Assembly (NCBI GenBank): GCA_002069965.1
Contig: MWCI01000020.1
Span: forward strand, 1 to 47,075
Reading direction: 5' to 3'
DNA: 47,075 bases
From: Spirochaetes bacterium ADurb.Bin218
Lineage (GTDB): Bacteria > Spirochaetota > UBA4802 > UBA5550
In this document: piece by piece, positions 14,724 through 22,739 of the stretch
Position numbering within the stretch: the stretch's first letter is position 1
Layout of the letters: every line of letters begins with the position of its first letter
The notes under the pieces: model-generated
The model's input: the letters and a program-made list of their open reading frames with translations, nothing else
Databases searched by the model: none
What the model was told of the DNA's origin: nothing
Position numbers and translations under genes: made by a program

Positions 14724-17438
14724 ATGACCCTTACAAAAAGAACTATTATTTCTCTTAGTTTTCTTATGATCTTAATGGCTTTGCTTATGTCTGTTATTCT
14801 CTGGATTTATGTTTCTTTTATATTTAGAGAAAGTGAGGTTAAAAGCGCCAGAACCAATATGGAGAGATTGTGTGGTGTTATAGACAGAGAGGTGGAGGCC
14901 ATTGATTCCTTTTGCAAGGATTATGCCTTCTGGGATGATACATATAATTTTATATATAAAAAAAATCAGGATTATATATTAAAAAATTATGATGTTCCCT
15001 ACCTCAAGACTCAAAGTATTCACTATGTATGTATTATGGATATGAATGGGAGGATCCTCTACAGTGCATGCTATTCCCCTGAGGATTATAAAAAGATGAA
15101 TTTTGATTTTAAAGGCGATTACTCATGGGAGAAGATTTTTTCAAAGGGCAGCAGCAGTATAGAAAAGGGCCTTGTAAGCTTAGGGGATCATATATTGCTG
15201 GTCTCTTCAAGGCCAATAAGCACAAGTCTTATGGATGCTGTGCCCAATGGCAGGCTTGTTCTGGGTCGCTTTCTTGATAAGGAAAGGATTAGTAATATAT
15301 CCTCTATGATGCATTTTAATTTTGATCTTATACCTTTGAAAGAGAAAAATATCTCACAGGTAGAGGATACTGTTGATATTAATAGCACAGATATACATGT
15401 TTACCGTATTCTTAAAGATGTTGCAGGGTCATCTATTGCGGGCCTTATGCTCCATCATGACCGTGGACTAAAGGATATAGCAATAGATACTATTAAGGCA
15501 ATATGGTTTGTCATTTTTTTCCTTACTTTGCTGGTAATTTTTGCCCTTGTTTTTGTTATTAGAAGAATAGTTATCAATCCTCTTCATGAGCTTACAGAAT
15601 CAGCCTATCTTATTGCAGAAAATGAGGATTTTGCCAGAAGGCTTCCTGTTATAGCAGTTGAAGAGTTTTGTAAGTTTTCAACTGCTTTTAATTCTTTGCT
15701 TGATGTATTGGCTGGAGTTAATCAGCACCTTGAAGAAAAGGTTGTTGAGAGGACAAAAAATCTCATTGCTGCAAATCAGGAACTCAATTTGATGAAAGAG
15801 ATCTTTGAGCATTCTCTGGAAGGAATTCTCATTACAGATAGTAGTGCTAATATCATAAATGTTAATCCTGCCTTTACAAATATTACTGGCTATACCAAAG
15901 ATGAGGTTATAGGTAAAAATCCACAATTGCTTAAATCTGGTTTTCACGATAAAGTTTATTTTACTCATATGTGGAGGACATTAAATACAAGCGGCCATTG
16001 GTCTGGAGAGATATGGAACAGACATAAAGATGGGAGGGCATATCCTCTTTTTCTTGCCATCAGTGCCATCAAAAATATAAGCGGAGAGGTTATTCACTAT
16101 GTAGGGATTTTTCATGACATGAGTGATATTAAGCGCCAGGAAGAGCTCATCAGGTATCAGGCATACCACGATGCCTTGACCTCTTTGCCTAATAGAGTTC
16201 TCCTTAAAAGCAGAATAGAGAGAGCAATTTCTCACTCAACAAGAAGTGGTAAAAGGTTTTGTATTTTATTTGCAGATCTTGATAATTTTAAGTTTATAAA
16301 CGATTCCCTTGGTCACACATCAGGTGATCTTTTTTTAAGATCTGCAGCCTCAAGGTTAAAAAATATTTCAAGGGATGAAGACACAGTAGCAAGGGTTGGA
16401 GGTGATGAATTTGTTATTCTCCTTGAGGATGTTCCTGATGAGAAGCCTGCAGTAAGGGTAGCCAGAAGGATAATAGATTCATTTAAAGAGCCCTTTGATA
16501 TAAATGGAACAAAGGTTTATGGAGGTATAACCATCGGGATCTCTATTTATCCTGAGGATGGCGAAGAGGCAGATGCTTTGCTAAAAAATGCAGATATAGC
16601 AATGTATAGGGCAAAAGAAAAAGGAAAACAGGGTTTTGCTCTTTTTAAACCTTCACTTAATGAAAGCGCTGAGAGAAAGTTCAGAATAGAAAATGAGTTG
16701 CGTAAAGCTATAGATGAGGGTGGCTTTGAGGTGTTTTTTCAACCTAAGATTGATTTAAAAAGCGGAACAATTGTTGGGGTGGAGGGGCTTGCGCGATGGT
16801 TTCATCCTCAGGGGATAATTAGCCCCTCTGATTTTATACCACTGGCAGAAGAGATAGGTCTCATATCTGAGATAGACAGAATAGTGCTTTATAGCGCTCT
16901 GGACAAAATAAGTTCTCTTAATAAGACTCTCTCTTATAATCTTAAGCTTTCTTTAAATTGCTCTGCCAAATTGCTCCATTTCCGTGGTTTGCCAGAGATT
17001 ATAAGTGATGCCCTCTTAAAGTATGATTTTAGGCCAGAGTGCTTTGAGCTTGAGATAACAGAAAACTCTTTGATGAGGGATCTAAACTCAAGCCGTGCAA
17101 TGATTAATCGCTTATTTGAACTTGGGATCTCCATAGCGCTGGATGATTTTGGGACAGGTCTTTCATCTTTGGCTCAGTTGAAGAATTTGCCAATAAGCTC
17201 AATGAAGATTGATGGGACTTTTATCAGGGATATAGATGCAAGTCCAGGAGATGAACATATAGTTAAGGCAATAATAGAGCTTTCGAAAAAAATAGGAATT
17301 GAAAGCATTGCAGAGGGAGTGGAAAAGGAAACACAATTTCAGTTTTTAAAAGATTCAGGTTGCGATATTGCACAGGGATTTTTTATATGCAAGCCTCTAT
17401 CCTTGGAAGAATTAAGAGCTTTTCTTGGATTGTCTTGA
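14724..17438 (+). CDS. CHASE4-HAMP-PAS-GGDEF-EAL cyclic-di-GMP signalling protein
   Basis: A membrane sensor of 904 aa. I start it at the ATG at 14724 (AGGA six bases upstream), directly before TM1; a TTG at 14658 would add 22 residues. Order: TM1 (about 8-30), periplasmic CHASE4 domain (ERLCGVIDREVEAIDSFC, then KDYAFWDDTYNF), TM2 (about 259-281), HAMP, a PAS domain (FEHSLEGILITDSSANIINV), GGDEF with intact RVGGDEFVILLED, and EAL. The EAL motif reads EGLARW, but DDFGTGLSSLAQL, KIDGTFI and AEGVEKETQ are kept, so phosphodiesterase activity is plausible. Both cyclase and phosphodiesterase motifs look usable, so the net direction is unknown. It is a single-gene unit. Confidence 0.93.
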   Translation: MTLTKRTIISLSFLMILMALLMSVILWIYVSFIFRESEVKSARTNMERLCGVIDREVEAIDSFCKDYAFWDDTYNFIYKKNQDYILKNYDVPYLKTQSIHYVCIMDMNGRILYSACYSPEDYKKMNFDFKGDYSWEKIFSKGSSSIEKGLVSLGDHILLVSSRPISTSLMDAVPNGRLVLGRFLDKERISNISSMMHFNFDLIPLKEKNISQVEDTVDINSTDIHVYRILKDVAGSSIAGLMLHHDRGLKDIAIDTIKAIWFVIFFLTLLVIFALVFVIRRIVINPLHELTESAYLIAENEDFARRLPVIAVEEFCKFSTAFNSLLDVLAGVNQHLEEKVVERTKNLIAANQELNLMKEIFEHSLEGILITDSSANIINVNPAFTNITGYTKDEVIGKNPQLLKSGFHDKVYFTHMWRTLNTSGHWSGEIWNRHKDGRAYPLFLAISAIKNISGEVIHYVGIFHDMSDIKRQEELIRYQAYHDALTSLPNRVLLKSRIERAISHSTRSGKRFCILFADLDNFKFINDSLGHTSGDLFLRSAASRLKNISRDEDTVARVGGDEFVILLEDVPDEKPAVRVARRIIDSFKEPFDINGTKVYGGITIGISIYPEDGEEADALLKNADIAMYRAKEKGKQGFALFKPSLNESAERKFRIENELRKAIDEGGFEVFFQPKIDLKSGTIVGVEGLARWFHPQGIISPSDFIPLAEEIGLISEIDRIVLYSALDKISSLNKTLSYNLKLSLNCSAKLLHFRGLPEIISDALLKYDFRPECFELEITENSLMRDLNSSRAMINRLFELGISIALDDFGTGLSSLAQLKNLPISSMKIDGTFIRDIDASPGDEHIVKAIIELSKKIGIESIAEGVEKETQFQFLKDSGCDIAQGFFICKPLSLEELRAFLGLS

Positions 17439-17466
17439 ATTATCTATCAATTTATAAATAAAAATC

Positions 17467-17495
17467 TTGACTCATAGCTTTCTTTTTTTTAAAAC
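17467..17495 (+). promoter_or_regulatory. Possible uraA promoter
   Basis: TTGACT (17467-17472), a 17-base spacer and TAAAAC (17490-17495) lie about 85 bases before the permease ATG. The leader between them contains CAGGG and CCCTG arms about 22 bases apart, a weak inverted repeat. I see no recognisable PyrR-type attenuator. Confidence 0.4.
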
Positions 17496-17578
17496 TTGCA
17501 GGGTGGTAATATAAACAGCTAATATCCCTGTTTAATCCATCCATTTTGTTATAATAAAAAATCATTAAGGAGTCTTCT

Positions 17579-18856
17579 ATGGCCAGAAGAGTTATTCAGG
17601 TTGAGGAGAAGGTAGGTCTTCTTGAAGGTTTTCCTTTGAGTGTTCAACATCTCTTTGCTATGTTTGGTGCATCAATACTTGTTCCAACTCTCTTTGGAAT
17701 AAATCCAGCTATTGTTTTATTGATGAATGGCATTGGCACTTTAATCTATCTTGTTTTATGTAAAGGGAAAGCTCCAGCTTTTTTAGGTTCAAGCTTTGCT
17801 TTTATATCACCTGTTTTAGTTGTGCTTGGTGCAGATAAGTCCTTCTGGGGAGCTAATTATGGCTATGCCCTTGGAGGCTTTATAGCTGCAGGTTGTGTAT
17901 TTATTATAGTTGCATTGATTATAGGGACCTTTGGGACAGATTGGCTTAAGGTCGTTTTGCCACCTGCTACAATGGGTCCAATAGTCGCCCTTATAGGTCT
18001 TGAGCTTGCAGGGGTTGCAGCATCAATGGCAGGGATAATCCCTGAGGGAGGTAGCTATAACTCAAAGGCGGTTATAGTCTCTATGGTTACTCTGGCAGTG
18101 GCTGTTTTTGGATCTGTCATGCTCAGGGGATTTTTATCAGTTATACCAATACTTATTGCAATAATTGTTGGATACGTAGTTGCACTATTTCTTGGTGTGG
18201 TTGACTATACTCCACTTTCAAAGGCAGCAGTTTTTGCTATGCCACAGTTTTATTTTCCAAAGTTTGACATAAATGCAATAATAGTAATATTGCCAGCATC
18301 CCTTGTTGTTGTGTCAGAGCATATTGGTCATCTTATAGTAACAGGTAGAATAGTGGAAAAGGATTTAACAGTTGATCCAGGACTTCACAGATCACTCATG
18401 GGAGATGGGATCTCTACAGTTATATCAGGATTTACAGGTTCTGTTCCAACAACTACTTATGGTGAGAACATAGGGGTTATGGCAATTACAAAGGTCTATT
18501 CTGTATGGGTTATAGGAGGAGCAGCCATTCTTTCAATATTGCTTGCATTTATTGGAAAGCTTTCTGGTTTTATTCAATCAATACCAGTTCCAGTAATGGG
18601 AGGCATAAGCCTTTTGCTTTTTGGAGTTATTGCTGCATCAGGTATAAGAATGATTGTTGAGGAAAAGGTGGATTACAGCAGAGCCTCTAATCTTATTCTG
18701 TCATCAGTTGTATTTATAGTTGGTATAAGCGGAGCAGCTTTTAATATTGGACATGTTCAGTTAAAGGGAATGGCTCTTGCTACAGTTGCAGGGATGATAT
18801 TGAGCATGATATTCCATTTTATAGAAAAGATGGGATGGGTAAATGATGCTCATTAA
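17579..18856 (+). CDS. uraA: Uracil/xanthine permease (NCS2 family, UraA-like)
   Basis: A 425-aa polytopic membrane protein with the NCS2 pattern throughout. The N-terminus LSVQHLFAMFGASILVPTLF is characteristic, followed by FLGSSFAFISP, LPPATMGPIVALIG, SLVVVSEHIGH (which carries a conserved substrate-binding Glu) and FTGSVPTTTYGENIGVMAIT. The last motif and the overall size favour uracil as the substrate, taken up by proton symport. AAGGAG precedes the ATG. It stands alone as a transcription unit and ends at a strong terminator shared with rubrerythrin. It fits with pyrF and the nucleoside deoxyribosyltransferase in the window as pyrimidine salvage, though these are not one operon. Confidence 0.93.
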   Translation: MARRVIQVEEKVGLLEGFPLSVQHLFAMFGASILVPTLFGINPAIVLLMNGIGTLIYLVLCKGKAPAFLGSSFAFISPVLVVLGADKSFWGANYGYALGGFIAAGCVFIIVALIIGTFGTDWLKVVLPPATMGPIVALIGLELAGVAASMAGIIPEGGSYNSKAVIVSMVTLAVAVFGSVMLRGFLSVIPILIAIIVGYVVALFLGVVDYTPLSKAAVFAMPQFYFPKFDINAIIVILPASLVVVSEHIGHLIVTGRIVEKDLTVDPGLHRSLMGDGISTVISGFTGSVPTTTYGENIGVMAITKVYSVWVIGGAAILSILLAFIGKLSGFIQSIPVPVMGGISLLLFGVIAASGIRMIVEEKVDYSRASNLILSSVVFIVGISGAAFNIGHVQLKGMALATVAGMILSMIFHFIEKMGWVNDAH

Positions 18857-18871
18857 AATTGTTTAATAAAT

Positions 18872-18909
18872 AAATATGGCCAGGCAAGAAATTTTGCATG
18901 GCCATATTT
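18872..18909. terminator. Bidirectional rho-independent terminator
   Basis: Perfect 11-bp arms (18872-18882 and 18899-18909, with core TATGGCCA/TGGCCATA) enclose a 16-base loop that itself can pair (GCAA/TTGC). A and T tracts at both ends serve the convergent permease and rubrerythrin genes. Confidence 0.85.
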
Positions 18910-18912
18910 GTC

Positions 18913-19488
18913 TTAATAGTTTTCAACATGTATTTCAAAATAGCTTTGAGGATACAGACATGTTGGGCATTTTTGAGGAGCCTTTTCACCTTCGTGGAGG
19001 TAGCCACAGTTTCTACATTTCCAGGTAACCTTTCCATCACGGACAAAGACTTTGCCGCTTTCAAGATTGTCGTATAGCTTTTTATATCTTGCCTCATGAG
19101 CCTTTTCAACAAGGGAAACCATTTTGAAAAGAGCAGCAACTTCTTTAAAGCCTTCTTCCTCTGCAATTTTTGCAAATTCAGGATAAAGCATAGTCCATTC
19201 TTCATTTTCACCATGGGCAGCCTCTTGCAGGTTTTCAAGGGTTGTTCCAACCTTACCAGCAGGATAGGAGGCAGTAATTTCCACAGGACCACCTTCAAGG
19301 AAAGAAAAAAATCTCTTGGCATGCTCCATTTCGTTTAAAGCTGTTTCTTCAAATAAAGCAGCAATTTGTTCCAGCCCTTCTTCCCTTGCCTTTGCTGCAA
19401 AGAGATCATATCTTGTCCTTGCCTGAGATTCACCGGCAAAAGCTTTTAAAAGATTTTGTTCAGTTTTTGTACCTTTTATTGATTTCAT
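18913..19488 (-). CDS. rbr: Rubrerythrin
   Basis: A peroxide-scavenging di-iron protein of anaerobes, 191 aa (full length). The four-helix ferritin-like part carries the iron-ligand motifs: [26 protein letters not shown] and [14 protein letters not shown]. The C-terminal rubredoxin-like domain has CRNCG and CPTCL, which bind a single iron and pass electrons to the di-iron site. AGGAG lies upstream of the ATG. It is a single gene convergent with uraA. Its presence supports an anaerobic life style with NADH-linked peroxide reduction; the reductase partner is not in the window. Confidence 0.95.
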   Translation of the reverse strand: MKSIKGTKTEQNLLKAFAGESQARTRYDLFAAKAREEGLEQIAALFEETALNEMEHAKRFFSFLEGGPVEITASYPAGKVGTTLENLQEAAHGENEEWTMLYPEFAKIAEEEGFKEVAALFKMVSLVEKAHEARYKKLYDNLESGKVFVRDGKVTWKCRNCGYLHEGEKAPQKCPTCLYPQSYFEIHVENY

Positions 19489-19567
19489 GTTATTTCTCCT
19501 AAAAATTTCATTTTTGTAAAAAGTGCCAATCCTGGCTTAATTTAGTAATTTAAGTATTGACTAAGTG

Positions 19568-19623
19568 AAGGGATTTGTCCATAATTTTTTTAATTCCTTT
19601 TTGATAAAAGGAGTCCCTTTTTT
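19568..19623 (+). terminator. Nested hairpin plus T-run in the MFS leader (attenuator candidate)
   Basis: Outer arms AAGGGA (19568-19573) and TCCCTT (19614-19619) enclose a stem TCCTTTT-TGAT-AAAAGGA (19595-19612). Six T residues follow (19618-19623). It resembles a rho-independent terminator but lies 40 bases before the MFS start, with no rightward gene upstream. That makes it a candidate transcription attenuator rather than an ordinary terminator. Confidence 0.45.
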
Positions 19624-19663
19624 ATAATCATATAGAGATTTTAAAAATAAAAGGGAGATGAAG

Positions 19664-20863
19664 ATGACAAAAGATGATCGCAAGAGAGCTATGGTTGTTA
19701 TAGTGCTTCTTGGTCTTGTGAGCCTTTTTTCTGACACAATATATGAAGGTGCAAGGAGCGTCAATGGTCCTTATCTTGCTTTGCTTGGTGCAAATGCCAC
19801 TTTAGTTGGCATTATTGCAGGTGCAGGCGAGTTTGTTGGCTATGGGGTGAGAGTAATCTCTGGGTATTTTTCTGATAAAACAAGATCCTATTGGCTCTTT
19901 ACTTTTATTGGCTATGGCCTTTTGATCTCTGTGCCAATGATTGCTCTTTCAGGTATATGGCAGATTGCTGCACTTTTTATGGTTTTTGAAAGATTTGGTA
20001 AGGCACTTCGCAGCCCTTCAAAGGATACAATTCTTTCCATGGTTTCAAATAGGGTTGGCAGAGGTTATGGCTTTGGGCTACATGAGGCAATGGATCAGCT
20101 TGGGGCTTTTATTGGGCCAATGATCTTTACTGCAATATTTTCTATTTATGCAATTTCTTCTGGCAATGAATTGCGCCTTTATCAAAAGGGATATGGACTT
20201 CTTTTAATTCCATTTTTTATTGTAATGGCACTCCTCGTTTTTTCCAGATCCCTTGTGCCAGATCCTGCAAAATTTGAAGATGTAAAGGAGCATGAAGAAA
20301 AGAGTGATAGCTTTACAAGGGTCTTCTGGTTTTATTCTCTCTTTACTTTCTTTTCAACAACTGGTTTTGCTGTCTTTACATTGATTGCCTATCATCTTAA
20401 GGTGAATTCCATTGTCAACGATACTCTTATTCCTGCTTTTTATGCAGGTGCAATGATTGTTGATGGTATTGCAGCATTAATTGTTGGCAAGCTCTATGAC
20501 AAAAAAGGATTGAACCTTCTTGTTCTTACTCCTATTATTACAGCGCCTATAGCTTTTACTGTTTTTTCAAAGAATATTATTTTAATAGTTATAGGAGTTT
20601 TATTCTGGGGCATTGTAATGGGAATCCATGAGACTATAATGAAGGCTGCTATAGCAGATTTGACTCACATAAACAAAAGGGGTCTTGGCTATGGGCTTTT
20701 TAATGCAATTTACGGAGTCTCAATGCTCATTGGAGGAGGTGTAATGGGATTTCTCTATGATTCTGGAAATATTATTCTTGTTGGCGCTTTTTCTCTCTCA
20801 ATGGAGATTGTTGCAATGATAATATTCTTTTACTTCTTTAAAAAGAGTTTCAACTTTGAGTAA
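19664..20863 (+). CDS. Major facilitator superfamily transporter
   Basis: A 399-aa transporter with about 12 membrane segments. The N-terminal half shows MFS landmarks: YEGARSVNGPYLALLGA, GYGVRVISGYFSDKTRSYWL (the loop 2-3 GxxxDrxGrr-type region) and ERFGKALRSPSKDTILS with LHEAMDQLGAFIGP. The start is the second of two close ATGs, because AAGGGAG sits at a proper distance from 19664; 19658 is the alternative. Substrate is not predictable; drug or sugar export are both possible. It is flanked by a leader hairpin and a strong 3' terminator, so it is a self-contained unit. Confidence 0.85.
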   Translation: MTKDDRKRAMVVIVLLGLVSLFSDTIYEGARSVNGPYLALLGANATLVGIIAGAGEFVGYGVRVISGYFSDKTRSYWLFTFIGYGLLISVPMIALSGIWQIAALFMVFERFGKALRSPSKDTILSMVSNRVGRGYGFGLHEAMDQLGAFIGPMIFTAIFSIYAISSGNELRLYQKGYGLLLIPFFIVMALLVFSRSLVPDPAKFEDVKEHEEKSDSFTRVFWFYSLFTFFSTTGFAVFTLIAYHLKVNSIVNDTLIPAFYAGAMIVDGIAALIVGKLYDKKGLNLLVLTPIITAPIAFTVFSKNIILIVIGVLFWGIVMGIHETIMKAAIADLTHINKRGLGYGLFNAIYGVSMLIGGGVMGFLYDSGNIILVGAFSLSMEIVAMIIFFYFFKKSFNFE

Positions 20864-20917
20864 GAATCTTTAGCAATGAGTAATAATCTTTAAAAATACT
20901 CCTGGCTGATGAAATAT

Positions 20918-20957
20918 AACTCCCTCAGGCTCTGGCCCTGGGAGTTATGCTTTTTTT
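20918..20957 (+). terminator. Rho-independent terminator after the MFS gene
   Basis: AACTCCC (20918-20924) pairs with GGGAGTT (20940-20946), with additional AGG/CCT pairs inside after a 2-base bulge. Seven T residues (20951-20957) follow in the rightward direction. It may also slow leftward transcription leaving the protease gene. Confidence 0.8.
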
Positions 20958-20974
20958 GAAAATTTTCAGGAATT

Positions 20975-22447
20975 TTATTTTTGCTTCTTTAGATCCTCTG
21001 ATCTGTCTGAGGTGATCTTATATGTATCGAGAATTCTCTGGCTGTATTTAAGGACCTTATCTCTTTTTAAAACTATTTTGTTGCCATCGATATCCTCAAA
21101 TTCATGGAATTCCTTTTGATTATTCTCCACTGCCTCAATTAGATCCTCTATGGAGGATATTAAGTTGCCATTGACAGATTTTATTATGATGTTATCTATG
21201 TCATGGTATCCAAGGTTTATTTCATCTGCAAGAACCTTAGAAAGAAGAATAACCTGTTTTCTCTCAGGTGTTCTTATGCCTTTCTGGTAGAGTGTCAAAA
21301 GCTCTGATGGTGCAGTGAAAAACCATTGATTGCCCCATTCTAAGAGATAGTTTTTGGTTAAAGGCACAAAGACCAGCCCCCCTGTTATGTAGTATGTAGG
21401 AGGGGTATCGTATTTTTCAAAGGGAACAAGTCTTGTTGAGTTCATTGGGACAGTGAGTTTAATGGTTTTATTCATTACCTTCCCATTTCTTAGAATTGAG
21501 AGAGTTATATTGTCGTTTATATATTTTTTTTGAATAAGAAAGATCATGGAGGTTCTCTCACCTGGCCTGAATTCTATGGTGCCATCATTTTCAACATCTG
21601 TTCCGTCAACTGCTAAAATTACATCATTTACCATGAGTATATTTTTTGCTGGTGAGTCTATGAGTATTCCTGTAATTAGCACCCCACTTTGATCTTCTGC
21701 AAGGTTATATTTTTCCCTTATATCTGGATTTTCCATTTTCTGAAATTTAATTCCAAGCTCAGGGAATCCATCGTATTTTCCATCTTCAATATCATGGAGG
21801 AAGTGTTTGATTATTGGTGCAGGAACCATGTATCCAATGTTTTCACCTCTCATTGCAGATTGAAATGCCACTCCTACTATCTTATCGCCAATCATTACAG
21901 GTCCACCGCTGTTTCCTGGATTTATTGCTGCATCTATCTGACATGCAAGGAGATTGGCGCTGCTGTGGGCATAATTGCGCTGCTCTATTCTTGAAACTAT
22001 CCCCTCTGTTATACTCATCTCTTCTCCACCTGTTGGGAATCCATATACTGCTACTTTGTCTCTTATCTCTGGCAGATCGCCAATCTGTAGTGGTTGAGTG
22101 CCAATAAAAAATGATGGATCAGATACAGATAGTATTGCCAGATCGCTTTCATGGGATATGGAAAGAACCTTAGCGGTATATCTTTTTGCCTCTCCTGCTT
22201 TTTTTACCTGGATAAAGGTGCTGTTGCTTACAACATGGGCATTGGTAAGTATTCTCTCTTTATCAATTATACATCCAGATCCAGTACCCTTTGACTGTCC
22301 GCTCATCTGCCATGGGTTATCGTAGCTATAACTATCATAGACTGTATAGATTTTTATAACTGACTTTGTAATAAGGGGCTGAGAATTTAGATTTGTGGAT
22401 GGTATAAAAAATAGCAGCAGATATATGAGCATATTGATCTTTTTCAT
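20975..22447 (-). CDS. HtrA/DegP-type secreted serine protease with PDZ-like C-terminus
   Basis: A 490-aa protein exported by an N-terminal signal peptide (MKKINMLIYLLLFFIPSTNL). The trypsin-like domain holds a full triad: His71 (LTNAHVV), Asp102 (ESDLAIL) and Ser180 (NPGNSGGPV). A PDZ-like domain follows (GVLITGILIDSPAKNILMVN, then DVILAVDGTDV), then a further ~200 residues with a second degenerate PDZ-like stretch (LGYHDIDNIIIKSVNG). This arrangement is closer to plant-type Deg proteases than to E. coli DegP. It probably degrades misfolded envelope proteins. GAGG precedes the ATG; the gene is single and divergent from the large dehydrogenase. Confidence 0.9.
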   Translation of the reverse strand: MKKINMLIYLLLFFIPSTNLNSQPLITKSVIKIYTVYDSYSYDNPWQMSGQSKGTGSGCIIDKERILTNAHVVSNSTFIQVKKAGEAKRYTAKVLSISHESDLAILSVSDPSFFIGTQPLQIGDLPEIRDKVAVYGFPTGGEEMSITEGIVSRIEQRNYAHSSANLLACQIDAAINPGNSGGPVMIGDKIVGVAFQSAMRGENIGYMVPAPIIKHFLHDIEDGKYDGFPELGIKFQKMENPDIREKYNLAEDQSGVLITGILIDSPAKNILMVNDVILAVDGTDVENDGTIEFRPGERTSMIFLIQKKYINDNITLSILRNGKVMNKTIKLTVPMNSTRLVPFEKYDTPPTYYITGGLVFVPLTKNYLLEWGNQWFFTAPSELLTLYQKGIRTPERKQVILLSKVLADEINLGYHDIDNIIIKSVNGNLISSIEDLIEAVENNQKEFHEFEDIDGNKIVLKRDKVLKYSQRILDTYKITSDRSEDLKKQK

Positions 22448-22516
22448 ATTTACCTCTTGTATTTAAATTTTAGGCTCTATGTGTTTTTGCAGGAATAAAA
22501 TTAATGATTTTAAATA

Positions 22517-22546
22517 AGTTTAAGTCTTTATTCTCTAAGGTGTCAA
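22517..22546 (-). promoter_or_regulatory. Possible promoter of the protease gene
   Basis: On the minus strand TTGACA (22541-22546), an 18-base spacer and TAAACT (22517-22522) lie about 70 bases upstream of the protease ATG. The -35 match is perfect and the -10 partial. Confidence 0.45.
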
Positions 22547-22660
22547 GTGCAATTTCTGTGTAAAGTGCCTGGCAGAAATATTAAAATTGATGAAATTTAT
22601 AAACCCTTAGAGGGATACACTGTTCATAATTACACTACACCTTTGAATCTGCAGTAATCT

Positions 22661-22702
22661 AAATTACTTGACATTATTAAGCCATAGTAATTTGAGTATA
22701 AT
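22661..22702 (+). promoter_or_regulatory. Promoter with inverted repeat for the large FAD/Fe-S dehydrogenase
   Basis: A perfect TATAAT (22697-22702) lies 38 bases before the chosen ATG. The inverted repeat AAATTACT-N17-AGTAATTT (22661-22668 and 22686-22693) straddles the expected -35 region (TTATTA, 22674-22679). The repeat is a candidate operator. Having the -10 here also argues against a translation start at 22668. Confidence 0.5.
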
Positions 22703-22739
22703 TGGATATCTATTAATATTTTTTATATGGATGAACTTT

